From: Acidobacteriota bacterium
Lineage (GTDB): Bacteria; Acidobacteriota; Vicinamibacteria; Vicinamibacterales; UBA8438
NCBI GenBank assembly: GCA_009838525.1
Contig: VXRJ01000002.1
Location: 1-64,000, forward strand
Reading direction: 5' to 3'
DNA length: 64,000 bases
In this document: piece by piece, positions 28,948-37,280 of the stretch
Numbering within the stretch: the stretch's first letter is position 1
Layout: each line of letters opens with the position of its first letter
Notes under the pieces: model-generated
Databases searched by the model: none
Seen by the model: the letters and a program-made list of their open reading frames with translations, nothing else
Told to the model about the DNA's origin: nothing
Position numbers and translations under genes: made by a program

Positions 28948-31146
28948 TCAGGCGCTCGGTGCCGCTATTCCGTCTTCCGCTGACGCCTTCGTCTCGTAAA
29001 CTGCCCGGTACGCTGTCGGGGAGATCCAGCGGCCGTCATCGTCTGGCAGTAGGCTGTACACGGCGCGATCGGCATCCACCAGATCCCGTCTGACCAGCTC
29101 TTCCGGCGGCTCCGATACTTGGACGAACTCGTTGTCATTGAGAACCGCGCGGATCTTTGCCCAGTCGTCGTAGAAGTACTCCTGCAGCAGCGGAATGATG
29201 CGGGTCCGGAACATGCTGGCGAGGGCCGGCAGTTTGTCGACACCCAGAAAGTACGTGTGCCCGATCTGGTGCTCCCGGTCCAGCAGGACCGCGATGCGCC
29301 GGTTCATGGCGGCCAGAAGCTTGCGACAATCGACACCGTCCGCGTTCGCGCTGACGCCAGGATGGAATGGGTCCGGCATCATCTCCACGAACACGAACCG
29401 CCGGCGGAGCGCAGTGTCCAAGAGAGCGATGGATCGGTCTGCGGTGTTCATCGTCCCGACCACGTGCAGGTTCGCCGGCACGCCGAATTCCGCCTTCGAG
29501 CCGGGCAGCGTCACCCGCGCTTCGTCGTCCTCGCCAATCCGCTTCGAGTCTTCGATCAGGGTGATCAGTTCGCCGAAGATCCGGGCGATGTTGCCGCGGT
29601 TGATCTCGTCGATCACGAGCACGTAGCGCTGGTCCGGGGCCTGCTTGGCGCGATCCACGATGTGCCGGAACACGCCGCGCGACAACTCGTAGCGGACATC
29701 CCCACCGACATCTTCGTTATCGGCCGGTTCAGCCGCGCCGCGGCTCGTGCTGCCAACCAGAACGGGCCGAATGCCTTCAACGAAGTCCTCGTAGGTGGTG
29801 TTCTGCGTGAACGTCACCATCTCGATCCGTCCGGCTTCTCTATGCTCATCGAACCGGCGCTTAACGCTGTCGCGATCCTCGTGCGTCACCGCACCAACTG
29901 CTAGGTCCTCGACGATCGCCACCGCGCGCGTAACCGTGTGCCACGTCTTTCCGGTACCGGGCGGACCGTAGAGGATCTGGTTCAGAGGATGCGTAGTACT
30001 TGGGTCGACCGGCCCATTACGATCGCGTATTGCCTCGTCGGTCAGCGTGAAGGTCGGCCGGTACGCGGTAGCTTGACGAAATGCCCGGTAGGTAGCTAGG
30101 TGAGGATTGACCTCCGAGAAAGCCACCCTATCGGTCTGGGTGCCTGGGACGAAATCAGCTTCAGACTTGTTGATCCAGTACACGTGAAGTCTGCTCTTCT
30201 CGTTCAGTCCATCGGTTTCGGCATAGTCATTTCGATGGACGATACCGATTGCACGCCCTTTCCGGACGCCAGTACGTACCAGGATGACGTCTCCCCGAGA
30301 GGGTTCCGTCAGCGGATACGGCGCGCCCCGACCATCGCTGCCAGCGGCCGCCGTCTCCCAAAGGCCCGTGTCCCCTGCCTGCCTCGACGAGTCGGTGTAC
30401 ACCGCGTTGCTCCGGTCGAAGTCCTCCCAACGATCGCTGCCATAGGCGTTCGTGCTGATCTGGAAGAACCTGGATTCGGGTTTCAGCAGCGGTGAGGTGG
30501 ACATGTAGTGGCTGTACAGGAACGTGTTGAGCTCGCACCCACGGCATCCGGGGAACGTCCGCTTGGCATTGTTCAAGGCTGCCATGAATCCGTCGTAGTC
30601 ACAGCCCTTCAGGTTCGTGTCCTTGTTTGCGGGGACGAGCTGCAACGCATCTACCGGCACGAAGTAGTTCGGGTTGATCAGGTACAGCGCGTGGGTCAAC
30701 TTTACTTGTGCGACGAACTTGATCTTCAGGACCTCTCGAAAGGTAGTTGGGTCGATTCGCGGCTCGTCCGTGATCGCCTGTCCAAACAGACGCCAGAGCA
30801 GCTCCGGGCTGAAGTTCCTACTGTCATGGAACACAGCAATTGCAACTGCAGGCGGCACGGGGAAAAGGTAGAGGTCGTCGTTCTCCAAGTCGGGAAGGGG
30901 AGCTGTCAACTCAAAGCACGCCGTGACGCTGGGATAGACGCGCGGCCGCTGGTACCGCGTGTTCTTCTGAGCCAAGGTGTAGATGAACGAGAACGGATCG
31001 ATGCCCCGATCTCCGTGCTTGAGCAGTTCCGGCTCCCCGTTCCAGTCCACCTGCTTGGCCTTCTCGAACAGCGAAGTCTCACCACCCTCCGCGATCCGCT
31101 CGGTGAGCTCTCGGAACCAGCGCGCCCAATCGTAGATTTCCCTCAC
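28948..31146 (-). CDS. mcrB: McrB-type GTPase with an N-terminal modification-reader region
   Basis: A 732-residue AAA+ motor. Walker A GPPGTGKTWHTV lies near residue 400. VTFTQNTTYEDFVEGIRPVL, Walker B VLVIDEINRGNIARIFGEL and MNTADRSIALLDTALRRRF are the McrB hallmarks. The N-terminal 380 residues are unlike E. coli McrB. A block around residues 285-345 (SRGDVILVRTGVRKGRAIGIVHRNDY ... HVYWINKSEADF) has the look of a PUA/EVE-like reader fold; that is an inference. The GTG start follows GGAGGTAACGG. The pair sits just beyond a tRNA gene, a common site for defence islands. Confidence 0.85.
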   Translation of the reverse strand: MREIYDWARWFRELTERIAEGGETSLFEKAKQVDWNGEPELLKHGDRGIDPFSFIYTLAQKNTRYQRPRVYPSVTACFELTAPLPDLENDDLYLFPVPPAVAIAVFHDSRNFSPELLWRLFGQAITDEPRIDPTTFREVLKIKFVAQVKLTHALYLINPNYFVPVDALQLVPANKDTNLKGCDYDGFMAALNNAKRTFPGCRGCELNTFLYSHYMSTSPLLKPESRFFQISTNAYGSDRWEDFDRSNAVYTDSSRQAGDTGLWETAAAGSDGRGAPYPLTEPSRGDVILVRTGVRKGRAIGIVHRNDYAETDGLNEKSRLHVYWINKSEADFVPGTQTDRVAFSEVNPHLATYRAFRQATAYRPTFTLTDEAIRDRNGPVDPSTTHPLNQILYGPPGTGKTWHTVTRAVAIVEDLAVGAVTHEDRDSVKRRFDEHREAGRIEMVTFTQNTTYEDFVEGIRPVLVGSTSRGAAEPADNEDVGGDVRYELSRGVFRHIVDRAKQAPDQRYVLVIDEINRGNIARIFGELITLIEDSKRIGEDDEARVTLPGSKAEFGVPANLHVVGTMNTADRSIALLDTALRRRFVFVEMMPDPFHPGVSANADGVDCRKLLAAMNRRIAVLLDREHQIGHTYFLGVDKLPALASMFRTRIIPLLQEYFYDDWAKIRAVLNDNEFVQVSEPPEELVRRDLVDADRAVYSLLPDDDGRWISPTAYRAVYETKASAEDGIAAPSA

Positions 31147-31251
31147 CCGTTACCTCCGCTCGTGATGATATCCGCGACACTCCCTGCAGCGGCGGCGCCC
31201 GGGTGAGGGTGGGGTAAGATGGGCTCTCGGGCCATTCTGAAAGGAGCTCAG

Positions 31252-31923
31252 ATGAAGAACAAACGAATCCAGTGGGCGGCTGCGGCGGTCTTCGGTGCGT
31301 TGGTTCTGTCCGGGCTATCGGTCATGGCCCAGCAAGAGGAGGAGCCACCGCCGATGGGCTTCTTCGTCACGAGTACCGGCGTCGGCGACGGCGCCAACCT
31401 GGGTGGCTTGGACGGCGCGGACGCCCACTGCCAGTCGCTGGCGGCCGCGGCCGGCTCCGGCGACCGCACCTGGCGGGCCTACCTGAGCACGCAGGGCCCC
31501 GGAGCGGTCAACGCACGCGATCGGATCGGGGAAGGGCCGTGGGCGAACTCGGAGGGCCTCGTCATGGCCACCAACGTCGACAGCCTGCACTACGACAACT
31601 CCAACTTCAACTGGACCCACTCGCTGGACGAGAACGGCAACCAGTTCGCATCCCGCATCGACGGGGACCCCGACTTCACGGAGCACGACGTGCTGACCGG
31701 CACACAGATGGACGGCACGGCGTTTCCGGCGGGCGATGACCGCACCTGTGGCAACTGGACCAGCAATAGTGACGGCAGCGCCATGCTCGGCCACGCCGAC
31801 CGCTATTCCTTCACGACGCCGGGTTCGTCCTGGAACACCGCCCACCCGTCACGCGGTTGCTCACAGGACAATCTGGTGGCTACGGGCGGGGCCGGCCTGT
31901 TCTACTGCTTTGCCGTCGACTGA
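31252..31923 (+). CDS. Exported lectin-fold-like protein of unknown function
   Basis: About 223 residues from the ATG at 31252, which has AAGGAGCTCAG upstream and begins a signal peptide (QWAAAAVFGALVLSGLSVMAQ). The mature domain contains GFFVTSTGVGDGANLGGLDGADAHCQSLAAAAGSGDRTWRAYLST, RIGEGPW, GTQMDGT, RTCGNWTS and a final GLFYCFAVD. This pattern, with paired cysteines, resembles the C-type-lectin/endostatin fold (collagenase NC10-like) used by many bacterial surface proteins. The ligand is unknown. It lies between mcrB (divergent) and a serine hydrolase gene. Confidence 0.7.
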   Translation: MKNKRIQWAAAAVFGALVLSGLSVMAQQEEEPPPMGFFVTSTGVGDGANLGGLDGADAHCQSLAAAAGSGDRTWRAYLSTQGPGAVNARDRIGEGPWANSEGLVMATNVDSLHYDNSNFNWTHSLDENGNQFASRIDGDPDFTEHDVLTGTQMDGTAFPAGDDRTCGNWTSNSDGSAMLGHADRYSFTTPGSSWNTAHPSRGCSQDNLVATGGAGLFYCFAVD

Positions 31924-31979
31924 TGGACGCTCGATGAGAGGGCGACGCGGCGGCGTCTCGCCAGTTCTGGAGAACCCCG

Positions 31980-33494
31980 ATGAAGCCACCGTCAGCGTTG
32001 CGTAACGGGGCCGTCGCCGCGGCGCTTGCACTCTTCCTGCACGCCGCAGTTCCGCTTCACGCGCAACAGCCGCTCGCGGACGATGACGGCGTCGCCGACG
32101 CCCTCCATCTGTTGAATGTCTGGATGGATGCGGCGCAGGCTTACCGGGGCATACCCGGCGCGTCGCTCTCGGTGGTGCACGACCAGGAGGTCGTCTGGGC
32201 GAAGGGCTACGGGTATGCCCACGTGGAGCGGGAGGAGGCCGCGACGGCGGAGACGATGTACTCCATCTGCTCCATCTCGAAGCTCTTCACGTCGGTCGGC
32301 GTGCTGCAGTTGCGCGACCAGGGCAAGGTCGACCTCGACGATCCGGTGGGGAAGCACCTGGAGTGGTTCGAGATGCGGGACCAGGATCCGGAGGAGGGCG
32401 CGATCACGGTCGAAGGGCTGCTGACGCACACGTCGGGTCTTCCGCGCGAAGTGGGCGTTCCGTACTGGACCGGTCCGGACTATCCCTTCCCGACCCACGA
32501 GGAGATCGTCGCGACGGTGTCCACCCAGTCGATGCTGTATCCCCCGCGGACCTACTACCAGTACTCGAATCTGGCGCTGACGCTGGCTGGCGAGATCGTG
32601 GCGGCCGCGTCCGGGCGCGCCTACGACGACTACATCCGCGCGAACATCCTCGACCCGCTCGGGATGACCAGCACCTTCACGGACCTGGAGGACCGGTTCC
32701 GGGGAAACCGGCTGGCGAGCGGCTACACCCTGCGCGGGCGGGATGGCAAGCGCCAACTGGTTCCGGACTACTGGGTGCGCGGCATCAGCCCCGCCGCCGG
32801 GTTCATCTCGACGGTTGAGGACCTGGCGCGCTTCGCCTCGTGGCAGTTCCGCGTGCTCGATGGAGACGATGAGCTGCTCGACCGTAACACGCTGCGCGAG
32901 ATGCACCGCGTGCACTGGCTCGAACCGGATGGCGAAACCACTTATGGCCTGGGGTTCTCCGTGTGGAAGTCGGACGGAGACACATTCGTCGGACACGGGG
33001 GTTCCTGCCCCGGATACCGCAGCCATCTGCTGCTGCGTCCGCAGGACGAGATTGCCACGGTGTTCATGACCAACGGTCAGGGCGTGAATGCCCGCCGGTT
33101 CGCGCAGACCGCCTACGACATCGTAGCGCCCGCCCTCCGCAAGGCGGCCGGGAAGACCGGCGGCGCTGGTGCTGCCGGTGAGTCCGCTGCGAGTTCGGGG
33201 GGCCGGGAAACGGCGGCTCGGGAGGCGCTCACGCCCTTCACCGGTACCTACCAGCGGCCTCTCGGCGGAGAGGCCGCGGTGCTCATCCGGGAAGGCGAAC
33301 TGCAGGTACTGCCGCTTCCCACCGACGATCCGCTGGAAGCGCTCACCCGCCTCCGCCACATCGAAGACGGCACCTTCCGGCGGGTGCGCGACGACGGCGA
33401 ACTCGGGGAGGAGTTCGTTTTCGAGGAGATGCCCGACGGACGCATGCTGATGTGGCGCAACGACAACTACAGCATTCGCGAACCGGGCATCTGA
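31980..33494 (+). CDS. Exported serine hydrolase, beta-lactamase/class C PBP family
   Basis: A 504-residue protein with a signal peptide (AVAAALALFLHAAVPLHAQQ). Catalytic motifs of the family are present: SISK (SxxK, in YSICSISKLFTS), YSN (in YYQYSNLALTLAGEI), and HGG (in FVGHGGSCPGY). A C-terminal lipocalin-like extension (TGTYQRPLGGEAAVLIREGELQVLPL ... MLMWRNDNYSI) is common in esterase/peptidase members. A D-Ala or ester hydrolase role is likely; resistance activity should not be assumed. It starts 56 bases after the lectin-like gene. Confidence 0.85.
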   Translation: MKPPSALRNGAVAAALALFLHAAVPLHAQQPLADDDGVADALHLLNVWMDAAQAYRGIPGASLSVVHDQEVVWAKGYGYAHVEREEAATAETMYSICSISKLFTSVGVLQLRDQGKVDLDDPVGKHLEWFEMRDQDPEEGAITVEGLLTHTSGLPREVGVPYWTGPDYPFPTHEEIVATVSTQSMLYPPRTYYQYSNLALTLAGEIVAAASGRAYDDYIRANILDPLGMTSTFTDLEDRFRGNRLASGYTLRGRDGKRQLVPDYWVRGISPAAGFISTVEDLARFASWQFRVLDGDDELLDRNTLREMHRVHWLEPDGETTYGLGFSVWKSDGDTFVGHGGSCPGYRSHLLLRPQDEIATVFMTNGQGVNARRFAQTAYDIVAPALRKAAGKTGGAGAAGESAASSGGRETAAREALTPFTGTYQRPLGGEAAVLIREGELQVLPLPTDDPLEALTRLRHIEDGTFRRVRDDGELGEEFVFEEMPDGRMLMWRNDNYSIREPGI

Positions 33495-33538
33495 GCCGCC
33501 CGTATCCGCCGCGCGACGTTCTAGGGGACGCCAGTCTT

Positions 33539-33639
33539 CTAGCTCAAATGCCGGATCTCGACGTCGCCCCAGTGTCGATCTAGGTACTCGGCCACTGCCT
33601 CGCACTCTTCTTTGTGAAGCCGATGGTCACTAGTCTCAT
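33539..33639 (-). pseudogene. Remnant of a second DUF488-family gene (large internal deletion)
   Basis: The ATG at 33639 overlaps the previous stop (ATGA) and starts MRLVTIGFTKKSA, a typical DUF488 N-terminus, but the frame stops after 19 codons. In another frame the same DNA reads EAVAEYLDRHWGDVEIRHLS and stop, which looks like the C-terminus of this family. The roughly 100-base remnant therefore seems to be the two ends of one gene joined after loss of the middle. Confidence 0.55.
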
Positions 33640-34249
33640 GACTGCAGGTCCACTGTTTCGCCGGAGGCGCCTTCGTCCACGTAGGCAATCCGTGCGGCTT
33701 GTGCGGCGTACGCTTGCTCGATCAGTTCAACCCGTGAGAAGAACAGGTTCGGTTCGGCCATGCCGAGCCGAGCCAACAGGCGGTCCACAGTCTCGTCGTG
33801 CGGTTCGAGCCTGCCATCCGCGAGGATGTGTGCGACATCCGTTCCGCGTCGCAACAACTCGCGCCCGACCAGGATCGTTCGGTGGCAGTCAATCGGGTCC
33901 TTCTCTGCGCACATGAGCGCCACTCGGTAGTTTCGTGCTTCCTGCACTACGCGGTCCAGGCCGCGCTTGAACAGGACGGTGCGAGCCAATCGCGCGTACT
34001 GAATCCGTCCGTCTTCGTAGCAGGCCGGATCCTTCGACCGCACGCCTAGTTCGCGCCCGACAAACACGTACCGAATACGGTGCTCCCGCAGGGCGTCCGA
34101 AAACGTCTCCCGATTGAACTGCGGGTTGAACGGCTGTACGGTGCCGAGCGGACGTCCGCAACCGTGGTGACGCCATGCTCTTGAACCAGGGCCACGAAGT
34201 CGGCCATCGGGTGCGTCGAGTGGCCAACCGTCAATACGGACGTGCTCAT
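33636..34249 (-). pseudogene. DUF488-family gene with a frameshift
   Basis: The ATG at 34249 reads MSTSVLTVGHSTHPMADFVALVQEHGVTTVADVRSAPYSR, the standard N-terminus, then runs out of frame. Near 34129-34132 the other frame takes over with FNPQFNRETFSDALREHRIRYVFVGRELGVR and continues to MCAEKDPIDCHRTILVGREL and the end. One extra T in AGCCGTTCAACC would restore a continuous protein of about 205 residues. DUF488 proteins carry the conserved cysteine-histidine motif seen here in DCHR. Either a real inactivating deletion or a sequencing error; the decay of both neighbours favours a real one. The stop overlaps the next gene start as ATGA. Confidence 0.75.
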
Positions 34250-34446
34250 CTGGGGCTCCCCGAACACTCGACGATTGCGGCAATGAGCTTGATCCACAAG
34301 TGGTATTCCGCACCATGATGACGGAAACGGCCCTGCACGCGTCTCTTTCGGTTCCCGAACGCTTCGCCGGGTGCAAGAACAGCAACCGTCATACGACTCA
34401 CTGTTGCAGCTCCGGTCTTGACCCAGTACTGCGCAGGATCGAGCAA
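34246..34446 (-). pseudogene. Remnant upstream of DUF488, possibly a dual-OB-fold gene
   Basis: The frame reads ENSLLDPAQYWVKTGA, then VAVLAPGEAFGNRKRRVQGRF and EYHLWIKLIAAIVE, and ends by ATGA overlap with the DUF488 start. These pieces recall, from memory, the dual OB-fold proteins encoded next to DUF488, but with internal parts missing and no start region: a stop lies at 34495-34497 and the first start-like codon is TTG. Bases 34250-34494 hold nothing else. Confidence 0.4.
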
Positions 34447-34494
34447 CGAGTTCTCCTGTTCAGTGAGAACTCGTCGAGGGCAGCGACAAACCCG

Positions 34495-34959
34495 TCATTG
34501 AGGCGTGAACCGGAAAGTCCCGGTGTGGGCCATGGCGCAATCGCGTGTCTCCCACGTGCCCTCCATCCGCGTGGTGGTAGCGATCGCCACCACCATGGAG
34601 ATCGAGCATTCCGCCGTATCGTACGGCTGAAGCGTCAGGATCGCCGTTGATCCGGCGACCGTCCCGGTCAGGGTGCCGGACCTTGTTCCATCAGCCTCGA
34701 ATACCGTCCAGAAACCGCTGAGGACGAAACCGGTCTGGAGCAACGTCAACGTTGCTGTCCTGAACTCCGTAGACAGGCTGCTGAACCATCCCAGCCAGGT
34801 TCCATTCAGCGACGGACCCGATGGGGCGGTTGGAATGGACGGGCCGAACTCGCCGCAACTGCCGGCCAGGACGGCCAACAGGACCACAGACCGCAACCAG
34901 CGCGTCCACAGGCCGACCGCGCCGAGGATCCCGCGGGGCTTTCCCGTCGATGTGGGCAT
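34495..34959 (-). CDS. Predicted lipoprotein of unknown function
   Basis: A 154-residue protein. The N-terminus LWTRWLRSVVLLAVLAGSCGEFG ends in a lipoprotein-type motif (AGSC). The mature part (SLNGTWLGWFSSLSTEFRTATLTLLQTGFVLSGFWTVFEADGTRSGTLTGTVAGSTAILTL) looks like a small beta-barrel, as in lipocalin-like extracytoplasmic proteins. It begins 4 bases after the upstream gene ends, so it is the third gene of the sirtuin operon. Confidence 0.65.
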   Translation of the reverse strand: MPTSTGKPRGILGAVGLWTRWLRSVVLLAVLAGSCGEFGPSIPTAPSGPSLNGTWLGWFSSLSTEFRTATLTLLQTGFVLSGFWTVFEADGTRSGTLTGTVAGSTAILTLQPYDTAECSISMVVAIATTTRMEGTWETRDCAMAHTGTFRFTPQ

Positions 34960-34963
34960 GTTC

Positions 34964-35725
34964 TCAGAGCACTCCAGGGATCACGGCCTTGCGTCCCGCT
35001 GGATAGTCTGCGAACCGTTCCCGATACCACCGGTGGTGGCTGAGCGCCCTGGGGACGAGGTTGGCCGCCGTGTACGTGAAGAACGCGAGCCCGCCCAGCG
35101 ACCACGTGGCCAGCGCCCACCCGAACCATTCCAGCAACTCCCCTAGGTAGTTGGGGCAGGAGACGTAGCGGAATGCCCCGCCGCGCGGGATGAAGTATCC
35201 AGTTCGGCCGGGCTTGCGCAGGCCGAGCAGGATGTTGTCCGAGTGGACATTCAGGGTCAGGCCGGCCGCGAAGAGGGCCAGCCCAGCCAGGAAACGCGGA
35301 TCTCCCAGCCACGCGGCGCCGTATTCCGCGAACTCCGAGATGAAACGCGCGTTGACGTACGCGTTGACCGCGTTGAAGGCGAACCCGGTGCCCACGACCG
35401 CAATGGGCATCCTTTTGCCCGCAGTTCGCGTCCGAAGGGAGTAGACGAAGGTCCGGTGCAGGTAGTGGCATTGCCAGATGCCGAGAAGGACCAGGGGAAC
35501 CGGCTGACTGGCCGCCCCTCCCACGAAGTAGATGGCCGCGAAGAGGGCGGTCGCGGGAAGTTCCATGACGACCCACCCGGCCCGGTTCGACATTTCCGGG
35601 CCCCAGCCGCGCCCCGAATAGTGCCGTCCGTACGGCGCGTTAAGACGTAGCAGGCTCACGAAGGTCAGGACCGCCATCGCGAACACGGCCCACACGAGCG
35701 CCCCGTGGAATGTCTGCTCAGTCAC
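34964..35725 (-). CDS. Steroid 5-alpha-reductase-fold membrane protein
   Basis: About 253 residues, with five to six hydrophobic helices. The conserved stretch GRGWGPEMSNRAGWVVMELPA and the C-terminal GGAFRYVSCPNYLGELLEWFGWALATWS with HHRWYRERFADYP match the 3-oxo-5-alpha-steroid 4-dehydrogenase C-terminal domain, which binds NADPH and acts on isoprenoid or lipid enones. The GTG at 35725 overlaps the sirtuin stop by 8 bases, so translation is coupled. The substrate in bacteria of this type is unknown. Confidence 0.82.
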   Translation of the reverse strand: MTEQTFHGALVWAVFAMAVLTFVSLLRLNAPYGRHYSGRGWGPEMSNRAGWVVMELPATALFAAIYFVGGAASQPVPLVLLGIWQCHYLHRTFVYSLRTRTAGKRMPIAVVGTGFAFNAVNAYVNARFISEFAEYGAAWLGDPRFLAGLALFAAGLTLNVHSDNILLGLRKPGRTGYFIPRGGAFRYVSCPNYLGELLEWFGWALATWSLGGLAFFTYTAANLVPRALSHHRWYRERFADYPAGRKAVIPGVL

Positions 35726-36467
35726 CGTCCCGGCGCACCAGCTCGGGCAGCACCTTGCCGATCTCACCGTGCACGACCGCGTCCGCGATGCCGTCGAGGG
35801 GGGTCGGGTCGCGGTTGACGATGATCAGCCGCGCGCCGGCCAGCCGGGCTATGCGCGGGATCGATGCGGCCGGTTCGACCACCAGGGAGGAGCCGACCGC
35901 GATCATCAGGTCGCAGGTCTCCGCCGCGCTCTGCGCCCGCACCATGACGTCGTGCGGCATCGCCTGGCCGAAAGAGATGGTCGCCGGCTTGAGGGGCCCG
36001 CCGCACCGCCGGCAGCGCGGCGCCTTCTCGCCGGCCTCGATGCGCCGGCACGCCTCGTCCGAGGTAATGCGATCGCCGCAGGTCAGGCAGACCGCCTCGG
36101 TGGTCGTGCCATGCAACTCGAGGACCTTGTCGGCGGGCAGTCCCGAGCGCTGGTGGAGGCGCTCGATGTTCTGCGTGATCAGCGCGTCGAGCCGTCCCTG
36201 CCGGTGGAGCTCGACGAAGGCGTAGTGCCCGGCGTTCGGTTGCGCGTCGCGCATGGCGGGCCAGGCGAGGGCTTTCTGCCGCCAGTACTCGACGCGTCCC
36301 GCCTCGCTGGAGACGAACTCCTGGAAGTCGACGATGCGGTTCTGCGCCCACACGCCGTTCGGGCTGCGGAAATCCGGCACGCCGGACTCGGTCGAGATAC
36401 CCGCGCCGGTGAAGCCGACTATTCGCGCCGCCCGCGCAACCAGCCGTCTGGCGCTGTCCACATCCAT
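35718..36467 (-). CDS. Sirtuin, NAD-dependent protein deacylase
   Basis: A 249-residue Sir2 enzyme. GFTGAGISTESGVPDFR binds NAD; ITQNIERLHQRSG and the catalytic histidine in ELHGTTTEAVC follow; two CxxC pairs (CLTCG, CRRCG) bind zinc; GSSLVVEPAA and IIVNRDPTPLD complete the Rossmann fold. QNIE replaces the usual QNID. It is class III-like (CobB-type) in length and is probably a cytosolic lysine deacylase. First gene of a minus-strand operon with the steroid-reductase-fold protein and a lipoprotein. Confidence 0.9.
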   Translation of the reverse strand: MDVDSARRLVARAARIVGFTGAGISTESGVPDFRSPNGVWAQNRIVDFQEFVSSEAGRVEYWRQKALAWPAMRDAQPNAGHYAFVELHRQGRLDALITQNIERLHQRSGLPADKVLELHGTTTEAVCLTCGDRITSDEACRRIEAGEKAPRCRRCGGPLKPATISFGQAMPHDVMVRAQSAAETCDLMIAVGSSLVVEPAASIPRIARLAGARLIIVNRDPTPLDGIADAVVHGEIGKVLPELVRRDGD

Positions 36468-36548
36468 GCCGGGATTCTATGTGGACCGCCTGACGCCGAG
36501 TGGGGCCGTGCCGCTGCGCCACGCGACCCGCTCACGGAACGAGCATTC

Positions 36549-36719
36549 GTGTCGGCGCTCTTCGCGGTCACCGATGCGGTGCTCCTCGCCGTGCTGGCCT
36601 GCTGGGTTCCCGCGCAGCGGGCGGCGGGCCACAGACCCGTCGGAGATGCTCTGCGGCGGCGAGTGAACCGACGGTCGTCCTGCCTGCACCATCGGCACTG
36701 GAAGCACCGTCGTGACTGA
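36549..36719 (+). CDS. Small membrane-peptide frame, doubtful
   Basis: From a GTG at 36549 a 56-residue frame reads SALFAVTDAVLLAVLACWVPAQ (one membrane helix) and then a basic tail that overlaps the next gene start. It could be a remnant of a membrane protein. No ribosome binding site is clear. The remaining 36468-36548 shows nothing. Confidence 0.2.
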   Translation: MSALFAVTDAVLLAVLACWVPAQRAAGHRPVGDALRRRVNRRSSCLHHRHWKHRRD

Positions 36720-37191
36720 CACCGGCGAGCGGGCCCACGTAGAGAGAGCAGGTGTGGTCGAGATGGCCCTGCCGTTTACACAGGCGTTCCCGCTATTCAA
36801 CGCGGAGGGCGAACGACGATGGGTGGCAGCGTGGAACCCGCGTCAGGTGTATCCGCGCGAACCCGGTCCGGGAGAAGGCGTCGTCTTCCAGACCACCAAC
36901 AAGGGCGTCGGCACCGCGACCTGGGTGCAGACTCGTCACGACCCCGCAGCGGGCGTAGCGGCCTTTGTGTACTTGGTGCCGGACCACCACGTTGCCTTGG
37001 TGGACGTAAGCGTGACCCCTGCCGGGAAGGGCCGAAGCCGCGCACTCGTGAAGTACCGTATGACGTCCCTGTCATGCGACGCAGACGACTACGTACGAGC
37101 GTTCGGCGACGACTTCGAGGACACCATGGACGAATGGGCCGACGCGATTCAGCGGCACATCGTGGAGGGTGTCCCACTTGCCGATGAGTGA
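36712..37191 (+). CDS. SRPBCC/START-like domain protein
   Basis: A 159-residue cytosolic protein starting at GTG. The pattern VVEMALPFTQAFPLFNAEGERRWVAAWNPRQVYP, then EGVVFQTT, TATWVQTRHDPAAGVAAFVYLVPDHHVALVDVSV and a long C-terminal helix (FEDTMDEWADAIQRHIVEG) is characteristic of the helix-grip fold, which binds hydrophobic ligands. No partner is evident; the next gene starts 89 bases downstream. Confidence 0.7.
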   Translation: MTDTGERAHVERAGVVEMALPFTQAFPLFNAEGERRWVAAWNPRQVYPREPGPGEGVVFQTTNKGVGTATWVQTRHDPAAGVAAFVYLVPDHHVALVDVSVTPAGKGRSRALVKYRMTSLSCDADDYVRAFGDDFEDTMDEWADAIQRHIVEGVPLADE

Positions 37192-37280
37192 GAGTGGAGG
37201 TCATGCTCGACCGGACACAAGTGCGTGGACTGCCTTGAGGCCCTTGGACACCAACTTTCCGCCGGGAGCCGGAACCACCG

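Noticed and set aside
31980-33494. A beta-lactamase resistance gene
   Set aside because: The SxxK, YSN and HGG motifs are also those of class C esterases and DD-peptidases, and the C-terminal extension fits those better.
35718-36467. Sirtuin as a SIR2-type phage-defence protein
   Set aside because: It is a short, single-domain protein with zinc cysteines like ordinary CobB-type deacylases, and its operon partners are a membrane reductase and a lipoprotein, not defence modules.
36468-36711. A gene in the gap between the sirtuin and SRPBCC genes
   Set aside because: Only a 56-residue membrane-helix frame is present, without a clear ribosome binding site; it is listed with low confidence and not treated as an established gene.
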